Source: Heterohyrax brucei
Lineage: Eukaryota; Chordata; Mammalia; Hyracoidea; Procaviidae
Length of the DNA stretch: 64,000 bases
Direction: 5' to 3'
Assembly: GCA_028571685.1 (NCBI GenBank)
Contig: CM053143.1
Span: forward strand, 137,984,829 to 138,048,828
In this document: positions 44,220 through 54,985 of the stretch, piece by piece
How positions within the stretch are numbered: the stretch's first letter is position 1
Layout: each line of letters starts with the position of its first letter
Translations under genes and position numbers: made by a program
The notes under the pieces: generated by a model
The model's input: the letters and a program-made list of their open reading frames with translations, nothing else
What the model was told of the DNA's origin: nothing
The model's database searches: none

Positions 44220-46949
44220 CACACATGCCTCCTCTGTGACATCGGAGGAGGAAAGAGTTGGCCCATAAAGAGTTGCTCAGATGATCTGAGGACAGAAGGA
44301 AAGTTGCAGCGGCTTTGTGAGATGCAGTATTAAGTGTTCTAGTTCCTGAATTAGTTGGCAGGGGCAGTGCTGCCTGTTGCTGCAGGTGTATGTTAAATAC
44401 CAGCCAGCGGGGGATGATCAGAGATGTCGCCAATCTGACAGTGTTGTAGTTGCCCAGATCTTTTTTCAAAGCAAAAGTCTGTTGCCAAATGTTGAGAAGC
44501 TCAGTTATGAAACATGACCTCCAGTGACTCAGAAAGGCACTAACAATGTTAGTAACTTTCGGTGGCTCTGTGCCTGTTAGCAGGTGTTACAGAGGACACA
44601 CCACTGTCGTGTCAGGGGTTTGCGTGCGGTGATGCCATGAAGACAGTCCGGGAGACTCAGTGGACACCCCTCCTCAGCCCCTCGCCCTTTTCAGATAATG
44701 TTGGATCAGTGATTACTTTCAGAATGTTGTGTGGGTTCAAATTCTCTGTTGTACAGATGCTGTAAAAATACTGTGTATGTGTCTGGATAAAAGGAGAGAA
44801 AGCAAAACATTTTGTATGCTGCATGAAAGCATTATCTCTTACAGGTATGAATACATTTCGTTAGATTTTGCCACCATGTGCGAAGTAATACATCTCTGTT
44901 TTCCCATTTGTTTACAACATGATAGCTTTCTGTTCAATTTTCCAGGGCACAAGCAGGTACCGATTGCCCGGTCAGCAAGATACACATGGGCTTACTTGTA
45001 GTTACTAATCTGTAGTGCACAATTTCACATGGGCTTTGCTACATCTTTGATGTGGTAAAGACCCAGTGAAATTGAGCACTGCAGATTAATGACCAAGCAC
45101 AGGTAAGCCTCTGTACGCCTTGCTTGTTGTAAGCCGACCCACATCGTGCTTACGGGCTGTATCTGCCCCTGGGCACAATCTTTTGCCCATCCTTTAGCTG
45201 TGATGTCACAGTTTGTTCAGTGGGGTATGATGTGCTGCTAGGAATGGGTTTTTATTTTTTCAGGTTGAATTACTGATATAACAGAATTTTCAAGTTATTC
45301 AGAAATACCCTCATTTCATTGTTTTTCAATCATGTGTGTTTGAAAATAGGATTTGCATTGCTTTACTTTAGGTGGTTAGCAATTTTTGTTCACGTGTCTT
45401 GCTATACTTCATAGTTGGAAATATGTCTGTAAATGGTTTTCAACAAGTCTGAAAGTAATTTCAAGAATGTCTCAGCTGTAGGAGTAAAATTTGCACAGAA
45501 AACACATTTTAGGCACTTTTTAACATTCTCAGTGGTGGGAATTTTAACTTTTAGGATATGTTGGAATCTTTTTATTATCCTTCACAATTTCAATGCTTCT
45601 TTTAGTCAGAAATGATTCAGGGTTATTTGAGGGGAAACAAAAAAAGCCCATAGTGCCTTGATTTTAATTCAGGTGGTAATTCACCATCTTGAACTCACTG
45701 TCTGGTTTCTGTAGCAATTATGAAACCTGAGGACATTTTTAACAGCATGTAGGTGTCACTGTTGTTTTTCTCCTAAGTTCCTATGAAGACTGTTCTGAGT
45801 CTCTTGGGCTGGAGATAGGAATAATTTAGAAATAAAAGATGACATCCTACTATCAAAGTCATTAATGTGATCCCAAAAGTATTTCCGTAAATTAGTGCAT
45901 TGACTTCCTTTAAAGCTAAATATCATTTAAGAATTGCCAGGGAATATGTGTACAATATGAACTTGATTTTCCTGCAAAGAAAAGAGGAGGAGTAGGGATT
46001 GACTTTGCCTTCACTGCAACACTGGAATGTTGTGACTCACCTGCTTTCCAACCACGAACTGAGATTCCATATGGCAGTCCTATTGTAAAGTTAATAGAAG
46101 TTATGCACTTTTTAAAAATCATTTGTAGATTTTATGTTACTGGTAATAAAATTCACATCTACAGAGCAAAGGAAAATACCTTATTAGAATATTGAGGAAA
46201 GGGAGGGCAACAACCTGTAGTAAATCAAAATTGACCCTTAAAGGAAAATGTTTTAAACTCTAACAGAGCTGACATAGTTAAAAGTTTTGAGCAATGAAAA
46301 TAACCTAATGCAAAATTACTAGAAAAAGGGATCAGAGAAATTTTAAATCAATTATATTAAGACTTCCTCTCCTTAACTTACCGTCATCCTTGAGGTGTAT
46401 ACTTTGTCTTTCTGGAGAAAACTATACCTGGCCATATACTTAAGTTAGAACATTCGTGTTAAAAAGGAAAATTAAACAACCAAAGAAAGCTGGTACCTAC
46501 CCTTCTATAAAAGAAGCAGGATACCAATCAGTAGTTACATATCAAGGGATTCTTTTAGCTGCATGATCATCCATAAGAAATTTCTGACGTTCCCACAAAT
46601 ACTTGCGAAAACATGTGTGCATCTGAACGTACATGTACAGAGACAAAATTGATGTTGTAGAATGCAGGAACTTATTTTCTCCCGTCTTCAGATTGCCTTT
46701 ATTCACCTCACCATGCCATTCCATTTCTACCTGAGTTGTGCCTCAATTATTTAGTGGCGAGATTTAGCGATACAGATCTAGTTAACAGAAGATCTGAAGA
46801 ATGATTATATTAAGGTTTGTTGTCTGAGTACCATGTTTCTTAAAAAGATGGTGGCCTGTGAGTACTATGTACTTGTGTTAAGAGAAGCAAAGCGCAAGAC
46901 AGGCCCCAGTGGGCTCTGTTTACTTACTCGCCTTCTCCTCCCCCGGCCC

Positions 46950-47535
46950 CTTCAGGTGTTTTCTATTCCCAAAAATATTTTGGCTGAGTACAAGGACTGC
47001 CAGTTCAGTTCACAAACTCATCCTAGTGTTGCATCTCATCACTGAATGTCCACACCATGGGCACTTTTGAAGTGTTCCCCTTGGTAAGCAGTGCACCAAC
47101 ACCAGCATCTAGTTTACCCTTCAAAGCAATTTTGGAACTCTTTTTTTCTGGAATGCCGTCAGAACTGTTGTTGTATTATCCTTGATGTCCCAGATGTCAT
47201 CAGAATGTCTTCCTTTGAACATTTCCTGTATCTTTGGGTAAACAAAAAGTCATTTGAGTGTCAGATCAGATGAGTATGAAAGGTGTTCCAATAGTTACTT
47301 GTTTACTGGCTAAAAGCTCCCTCACAGATGTCTGTACAGTTAAGTTCAAGAACTTGCTACTGCATAGTGGCCCTACTAGAGAGAGTTCCAGAACTGCTCT
47401 GAAAGGTGGACTGGATGCTGGCATCAGTGCACATCACTCCACAGGGAGCACTTCCAAGGTGACCATAGCGGTATTCAGCAGTGAGGCACGTAGCACTTAG
47501 AACAGTTACTTTGTCAGACTGAATTGTCAGACCTC
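46950..47535 (-). mobile_element. Mariner fossil inside the CLOCK 3' UTR
   Basis: Collinear with 32850-33440: 'ttggaactctttttttctgg', 'ccttgatgtcccagatgtca', 'tcagatcagatgagtatgaa' and the end 'gaattgtcagacctcct'. On the minus strand it corresponds to the transposase C-terminal half, with broken frames. If the gene end is right, it is transcribed antisense as part of CLOCK mRNA. Confidence 0.75.
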
Positions 47536-48177
47536 CTCAACAAAATTTTCTTGTGTAGTCCCTGTTTTTCCCCACAGCTCCTTTTTTCCTGCTTAGAATG
47601 AATGACAACTGGATTTAAAGGAGCAGCTAGATGCCTTTTCTCTACTGTCAGTAGCAAGTGCTGGAAGAACAGCAGGCACTAGCTGCCTCTTGGCTCTCCT
47701 TTGTTTCCCTCTGGACAGTGAGTCGAAGAGCTGTCCCTGTCCCTTCCGACAGGAATCAAGACTTGAGCATTCTGATGAAGAGGCAGCAGTTGTCCGTTCT
47801 TCATTATTTCTGTAGCCAAAGGTGTTCATTAAAATCCCAAATCTAAACTAGGTAGATACCAAATGAAAACCTTCAACTACTTAAAAATCATATTTGTCCC
47901 TCTGCTTTATTCTCATACTCAGTTTTTCTTAAATGCATTTTATTCTGAGTGGCACTTTCTAGGGATGCAAGAAAATGTTGAAGGGAAAAGGCTAGCTGCT
48001 CCTCAGTGACCATGCATTGGACTGCCATGGCACACAGTGACTCCGGAAGAGAGGCCCACCTGCAAGGATTAATAATGGACATTGATACAGAGGGTAGCTG
48101 CGGACTAGAACCTAGACCCTTGAGAAGTACTCCAGTTTCAGAGTGAAAAACATTGGAGGAAAAGTTGAATGTGTGTT

Positions 48178-48199
48178 GGGGGGGGGCGGGGGGAGAGGG
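48178..48199 (+). promoter_or_regulatory. CLOCK: G-rich tract, possible RNA G-quadruplex
   Basis: G9, C, G6, AGA, GGG in the CLOCK sense strand gives at least four G3 runs within 22 bases. Function unknown. Confidence 0.4.
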
Positions 48200-48201
48200 T
48201 A

Positions 48202-48209
48202 TGTAAATA
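48202..48209 (+). promoter_or_regulatory. CLOCK: Pumilio-type motif
   Basis: TGTAAATA, the Pumilio recognition octamer, in the predicted 3' UTR. A second copy is at 50754-50761. Motif match only; such octamers arise by chance in AT-rich sequence. Confidence 0.3.
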
Positions 48210-51200
48210 AATACTGCAGTTCTGTCTCTGAACTCCTTCCGAAGTTGATGAAGTCATTTTAGAGTCCTGTGCTGTCACTTAAATCTCCTTTAGCAATGAC
48301 CTAGAGAACAAAGATGCCGGTGACTTTGAGTAGTTTATTGTACTCAGTGCAGAATATTGAAAATGTTGCTTGGATTCTGCAAAAGTGCTGTAATTGTTGG
48401 TCTTTGCCTTAAAGCTGTCTGCGTGAAGTTAGTTAAGAGCACTGAAGCCATCAGCTCTAGAGAGGGCATTGTGTGGAAGGGTGACGAACCCTTGTTCAGG
48501 AAGCCTTAGTTAGAAAGGGGCCCTGAAACTACAGCTCTCCTTGGCTGTACAGACAGGTGAACATTCTTGTAGACTGGAGATTATTCAACACGTGTTTCAA
48601 TGTCTCTGCTACACTGAGGAAAACTTTTTCTAAGTAGAATGCAAACAGCATTGGACTGTAATATTGCTTGTTTCTGCTTTTTCCTTTCTCTACATTTCAT
48701 GGGTGATTTTTGAACCTTTATGTAAAACTCATCCAAGTCTGTAACCTTTCCAATGTCTGCAGCCTTGTTCTTAGTCCCATGGGAGTCAATGTTGGAAGGT
48801 ATAAACACTGGATATTAATATTGTTGAGTGATTCTAGCCAGGAATAGGTGGATTGAAATTTTTAAGTGATGGAAAAAGAAAGGGTGCTTGCCATTTCAGT
48901 AGCGAATGGAGAAGAGAACCTTTCATGTTTGTATGGATTGACTGAGCATTGGTCTAAAGGAGCTTCTGAAGTAACTGCAAAGGAAAAGAGTCTACTATTT
49001 TTATAGCATATTTAATATATTTGTATGTAATTATTATGAGTATACGAAGAATCCTCCCCAAGCCCACTTTCTAATTTACCCGTTTTCGCCATAGTGCTAG
49101 TCGACAGCTTCATGTGCGTGGGTAATGTGCCTCTTGTCAGCCTACCAAGATAGTGCTGCTGCTTTATGAGACAGGTGAGAAGTTGCGACTCTCATGCCTG
49201 GGGATCCTTTGTATGAGGAATAGCACACACTGCAAACAACATACCACAGTCTGAAAGCATCATTTTGAAATATAAGCACTTTATTGCAATTACTCATTTT
49301 GATAAAGTTTATTATCTTAGGCATTAACTATTTCTAAAGGATCCCCAAATCATCACTTAGGTGAATTTATAAAATGACACATTTCTGAGAAATGTTTAGA
49401 TCCAGTGAACCATAGTAGGTTTATGGGCGTGATAGCCAAATGAACTTTGACTTCTCTTTTGAATGTAGTGGAGTCAAGAGATTGTCAATGCCTCGTTCCA
49501 TGCAGACCCTATTGTAAACCTATCTTGCCTATTGTGTGGACACCAAGAGACCAATGAGCCTGTTTATTTTTAGAGGTCTGGGAAAATTTGCATCAGTGCG
49601 AGTGGATATACTAACCTAACTTTAAAAGTGATTTTACTAACCTAAAAGTGATAGGTAATAATATTCTAGAAGATGGTAATTTCCATTCTGAATATTTTAA
49701 ATGTGTCCTGAAATGTTGGCATGTCATTTCAGCATTTCCATTTGAATTTCTCTTGTAATTTTTGCACAAAAAGGACCGAGGAAGGTTGTACTCTGAAAAA
49801 AATATTTTGGTTAAAGAAAAAAAGTCTTGAAGAATTTGGTCTTATTTTAATGTCTCCTATGGAAACTCTGGGGATGATAAGTTTTGTTGGTATAGTTTTA
49901 ATTCAGGATATTTAAGTGTTCAACAGCTCACCAGAAATTAAGCAGACTTGGAAATACTTAAACAGTAAAACTAACCTTCCATGTGACTGTTTTTGCACAT
50001 TTTCCCCACCCCCTCATGTCATAATGTTAACACTACATTCCTTATTTTTCTTAAATAAACAAATACATCACAGGTTCTGAGTATTTAACAATATTTTGTA
50101 AGCTGTCTGGGTTTACCCAGGGAAATGCTCTTTAGTGAAATAGGATTGTTTATGAAGTGACTATTAAGTGGCCATCACCACCACCAGCAGCAAACACTGA
50201 GGTGCTGTATTAAGTGACAATCAAAAGAGTAAGTATTTGTGGAAGAATTTAGGGTGGTTTAAAGAAGCAATTGCTTTGAAAGCAGTTTTCTGGGTTTCTG
50301 GAATAAAAATGGCGAAGCGTGTGTGTCTGTGGTTTTCAGTATCTGTCGCCTCTTTAGAGTGATTTCAGGGTCTTCTGTTCAAGTTGTGGCTCTGTTACCC
50401 AGCATCCTCTTCTGGAATACCAGCTCATCTCACTTGGGGTGCAGTCTCTAGTGTTTCTGCTGTAACTACTCTTCATGGGCACCCCTGTCTGTGGTACTGC
50501 AGGGTAGCAGCAGAGGACCCAGGCCAGCTGCCCCTGCACATCCCCCAACCTCAGCTAATTTCAGAAAAATCAGTAAATACAGCTAACTCCGTTCACATCT
50601 CCTTCCTGAAGTTCCAGCCCTTTTCTGGTTTCACTTGCTGTGTTAGGGGCCCTTCTGTGTATGATTTCCCCAGCAGTTAAAGGCCAGTATGACAGAACCA
50701 GTGGAGGCCAACACTTTGCCTCCATTTTACCCCGATTTTGTCTATTTGGGGAATGTAAATAAAACAATCTGCAGCTTCTAATGAGTGTCCTCACATCCAT
50801 ATTAAGTTCATTTAAAGCCCTTAAGTACAGGTGAAACAATGTGTACACACTTGAAACTCTTCTACAAAAATGCTTGCTGTCTTTATGTAACTATGTTACT
50901 TGCTTCTTTTAAAAAAAAAGAAAATGAATCCTCCACACACAGCACTGACCAGTGAAGCAGTGTTTGAACATAAAAAGCCTGGAAATCTGATGACACTTCT
51001 TGCTAATAGGCATTACACATAGTATGACACTTCAGGGTGCCCTGCAGAGCTCTCCAGTCCCACAGGCCAGGTACAAGGCACAGTGTTTATTAGCTTGTGG
51101 GATCCCTTACCAGTTGCTGTCAGTTTCAGCGGACAGTGATGCCGTGTCAGAGTAGAAGTGTGTTCAGGGTTTTCAGTGGCTGGTTTTTCAGAAAGAGACC

Positions 51201-52539
51201 ACCAGGCCTTCCAGGCACCTACAAGTTGACTTGAATTTCCAAGCCCTTAACAGCCCTGCGATCACTGTTGGTACCACCCAGGGACTCCCTTAGAGTGTGG
51301 TCATTAAACCACATCAATCCCAAGTTAGATCTGATGATGTAAAAATAAGGTGCCCAACTCTTGAGAGTTCAGTTGAAGATGTGATGTTCTCAAATGTATG
51401 CTTTTAAGTTTCTCAGGAAACAAACTGTGACATCGCTTAATAAAATGACATTCAAATGTCCTATAGTTTGTTTTTGAGTTGGCCTGTATTGATGCAAGTT
51501 CACTGCTTGGCAATGGCTGTGCCACCACTAAGAAGTTAAACATGCAGGAAAAGCTATGTAACTTCTAATTGATTTTTATGTACTTAGACAATCTTCTAAA
51601 AAGCAAAAACAAATTGGTGAGGAAATGTCTTTTTTTTTCTATAGGAAGGGAGGGAAAAAGCAGTCTGTAGACCATTTTAGAATTATTTTAAAATCTCTTC
51701 TACTGTGGTAAAAGTTAGGAGGCCTTAGCATGGCACTTTCACATTTCCTTTATTTAAAGATTGAAGCCCAAAGACAAGTTTTAGTGCTGTATTGAAACCA
51801 GCTAGTGCAAAAAAAAAAAAAAAAAAAATTCATTGTTGACATCATTTGGTAGTTGTAAAAATGTGCGCCCAGTTCTGATGGCCTGTGTCAGTCAGCCGTA
51901 GCGTGCGGCTCTTGACATTGCTGTGTTTGCTGCTTGGTTCTTGGTTTTACACAAAAAGTAGATGTAGCTTGTCCTCCTTACTTACCGGAGTGGAGCTATA
52001 AATGGCTAACTGATCTTGAGATAAGAATGTCTTTTCCTAAAGAAAACATTAAATTGAAATCAAAACTGATATACCAAAATAAGACTGACAGACTTTCCAG
52101 GTAGTCTGCCCAAATCCAACATTGCACAGATGCAGAGGGTGCGAGAATGGTTTCAGCGGTGCTATATTAGGTTCTCTGCTGATTTTCAGGAGCTGTGTTT
52201 GGAAATGCAACATTGTATTAAAATACATGGATCCTTTTGTTACCAATATTGCCATTTTAATTTGGTGTTAAAATTTGTTTGTTTCTTTTGCTTTTCAAAG
52301 CTATACTTTGAAAAAAGGTGAAATGTGTTTTAGTGTACTCCACTCAGGCCTCTTGCTGTATGTTCATTTTCCAGGTTACCGTGTGTACAGCTTTGTAAAA
52401 CACATACTACTACAATGCTCTTTCCTATAGACTCTTACAATGTATTCAGAACCGAAAAATATAGAAGAGCCAAGCAGTTGCATTTTTTTCATAAATGTAA
52501 AAGTAGACCCAGCCTTTTGTTTCCTTATTCAATTTTAAA

Positions 52540-52545
52540 AATAAA
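52540..52545 (+). terminator. CLOCK: Predicted CLOCK poly(A) signal
   Basis: AATAAA followed within 25-40 bases by a T-rich element (gattttttttttttaatatt). It is the last canonical hexamer before the repeat-filled intergenic stretch, and its distance from TMEM165 fits tail-to-tail genes. Confidence 0.5.
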
Positions 52546-52654
52546 AAATACCTCAGTGCTATGATTTTTTTTTTTAATATTTTATCAGCATTTCTCAAAA
52601 ACTAACACTTGATTTATGTGGCACACATTTTTGGCTTTCAGAGGAAAAAAACAA

Positions 52655-52806
52655 AATGAAATCCACTGCCGTCAAGTGAATTCCAACTCATAGCAACCTT
52701 ACAGACAGTAGAACCATCCCACAGAGTTTCCAGGGAGCACCTGGTAGATCTGGACTGCCAACATTTCGATTAACAGATTTAGCACTTCACCGCTATGGCA
52801 ACAGGC
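52655..52806 (-). mobile_element. AfroSINE
   Basis: Antisense: 'gccgtcaagtgaattccaac', 'cacagagtttccagggagca' and 'agcacttcaccgctatggc'. Confidence 0.88.
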
Positions 52807-53107
52807 TACTGAATATTTTAAAGGCTATTAAATATATGAAGATCTCCATCAACTCCTTCATTTCTTTTATTCAGCATTAGTTGTTTGTACCATGTAGCCT
52901 AAGGTCTGAGCTTCCAGATTCTCTCCAAGAGGCTGTGTCACCTCACAAAGCTGGGCTGTTACAGGCTGCACTAGTACTGGCTCCAGGCTCCCTAAAGTTC
53001 TCAAGTTTGGGCTATGCTGGTGCCAGCTACTTATAACGGGGGCAGTGTTCTGATCCTGGAAAATACACACACCTCCATCTCCCTGTTTGTAACTTCTGTG
53101 GTGGTGG

Positions 53108-53349
53108 TGGTGCTGTTGTCAAGTCAGCCCTGACTCATGGTAACCCACACCACAAGGGAATGAGCCCCTGGGCCCCTGTCCCATCAGTCACAGACTGCAC
53201 GGTTAGGGTATGTAAGTTCCCATTAGCTGAACTGTTGACCTCCCCTTGACGATGGCTGGTGGCTGCAGCTGAAGTGCACTAGCAGGGAACCGACCGTGAG
53301 TTTCCAGTGTGGGAGGCAAGAATGCTCCCACTGAACCCCAGTGCCTCAG
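53108..53349 (-). mobile_element. tRNA-Gly-derived SINE
   Basis: The minus strand starts at about 53349 and reads 'ggggttcagtgggagcattc' (tRNA-Gly box A), then a box-B-like 'ggtcggttccctgctagtgc'. It ends with the RTE-type 'catgagtcagggctgacttg' near 53118-53140. Third member of the family in the window. Confidence 0.7.
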
Positions 53350-54204
53350 CAGGCATTATAAGGAGTACTGAACTGCAGAAAACCAAGATACAGTCAGGGA
53401 CCAAAACACAAAATTTCCTTGAAGGGCTTATCTTAAAGTTTTTCTACTTCCTAATACGTATTTTTAAAAGTTTCCAAAAATGACTTTCTTCTCTGTCCAC
53501 ATGTGCTACTTTTTAGCTGACAACCACTTTTAGGCCTTGTCACAGTAGTGGTTAGCTGTCTGCTCACAACATGACTGCAAAATGGTTGTTGCACTGACAG
53601 TGCCACGTCATTAAAAGTGCTTTCACAGTCTCTTCATGTTAGAAGTCATCATACATCACTGTAGAGCTTTGCAGTGGCTCAGTAAACCCAAGTGCCCTGT
53701 TGTGCCTGACACTAGAAACATGTGAATGTTTCTACAGAACTGTCTGTTCTTTGGGTTAAAAGAGACAATAGCAGTGCTACCGCATATGCTAACAAAACAT
53801 GCTGGGGCAAAGCAGCTGTTACGTGGTTTGTGTGGAGTCTAGGTAGTAGTCAAGTTAGAATAAACTTCAATGACAGGAATTACTGAAACTGCTGTGATAC
53901 GATGAGGTAACCTTAGCATAATGACTGATGGCAGGCTCTGCAATTACCCTGCCGGTTGACTTCCAAGTAACCCTGGACAGGTTACTCTCTTACCTTTTGC
54001 AGTTGTAAGTACAGTACTAGTACCTACTACTGCCTAGAACTGTGAGAGTTAACTGTGACAGTGCTTCAGAACAATGCCCCACTGCTGTTGGGCTGCTTTA
54101 GGCATATCTCACATACGTAACACATGGACTTTACTAACTGGTCTCTCAATATTAATACTAGGATAAATTACAAAGTTACGAACTTGTGTAACACACAAGG
54201 AAAA

Positions 54205-54908
54205 AACAAGGCCAGTCATACCACTTTTATTTACATTGTTATCTATGTTACACTGTTATTCCACATAGAAAAAATATGAATACATTCATAGTATTCTTTT
54301 AATTTGGTAATTCCACATTGTCAAATATTGACTGTTTTTATATTGGGTTTCTACCCAATTTTTTTTAAAAAGGAATGAATCTGGCAAACAATTCATACTG
54401 TGTCTTGCTGTTGGCATAGTAGTACATTTTTTCCTAAAAGAACCTAATTTTGAAAAAGTTTGATTTCTGCTTACTGTCATAAGGAAATGTTTTGAGCAAC
54501 AGATATTAACTTATCCTTCTCGCAAGAAAAACAAAACATCTTGAAACACCTTGGTGATCCCGGAGGAAATCTATATTCTTTATAAAGGGGTGAGTGCTGA
54601 AAGAAAATCTAGTGGTAGACCTTACCACACATGGTTCTGCATAAAATGGGGGCCCTATTAACATAATTACACCAGAGGAAAAAAAAATCCCCCACTTAAA
54701 GAGATCAGATGCCTTTTAAAAATCCATGCTGCAAACTGAATCAGTGATTATCTCTTTTGGACCTAATACTCTCATTAAATGGTTCACACTCACAAATCAG
54801 TGCTACAAAATAACAATATTTTCTATCATGTTTAGTTACAGTGTACACTATATACAAAAAGACAAGAGTTACCTATTTTTAACTAAATACAAATGAACAA
54901 ACAGTTTG
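54205..54908 (-). other. TMEM165: TMEM165 3' UTR (predicted)
   Basis: About 700 bases from the stop codon to a predicted cleavage site near 54205-54215. No repeat is visible in it. Confidence 0.65.
54226..54231 (-). terminator. TMEM165: Predicted TMEM165 poly(A) signal
   Basis: AATAAA on the minus strand. Downstream it has the GT-rich element 'ccttgttttttccttgtgtg' at about 54190-54212, as expected for a cleavage site. Confidence 0.6.
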
Positions 54909-54985
54909 TTAAAAACCAGAATCAGGACTTATAAATAGTGCAGAAAATGCAAACGCCAAAAACACGATGCCTCCTATGATTGTCA
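54909..54985 (-). CDS. TMEM165: TMEM165 exon 6 and stop
   Basis: 77 bases. The acceptor on the minus strand is ctcttccag. Encodes (V)TIIGGIVFLAFAFSALFIS and PDSGF, then TAA (plus-strand 54909-54911). It includes Gly304, mutated in a human glycosylation disorder, here unchanged in IIGG. Confidence 0.97.

Larger units (their letters stand above)
44220..52565 (+). other. CLOCK: CLOCK 3' UTR (predicted)
   Basis: About 8.3 kb between the stop codon and a predicted poly(A) site near 52565. It is low in SINEs, as expected for a conserved mRNA UTR, but carries one mariner fossil (46950-47535), a G-rich tract (48178-48199), two UGUAAAUA Pumilio-type motifs (48202-48209, 50754-50761) and an A19 run at about 51811. 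Other AATAAA hexamers, near 45830, 46145, 50052, 50755 and 51440, could give shorter forms. The end position is inferred. Confidence 0.7.
52566..54204. other. Intergenic region between convergent genes
   Basis: About 1.6 kb containing an AfroSINE and a tRNA-Gly SINE. 53350-54200 has no recognised element and no gene. Confidence 0.65.
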
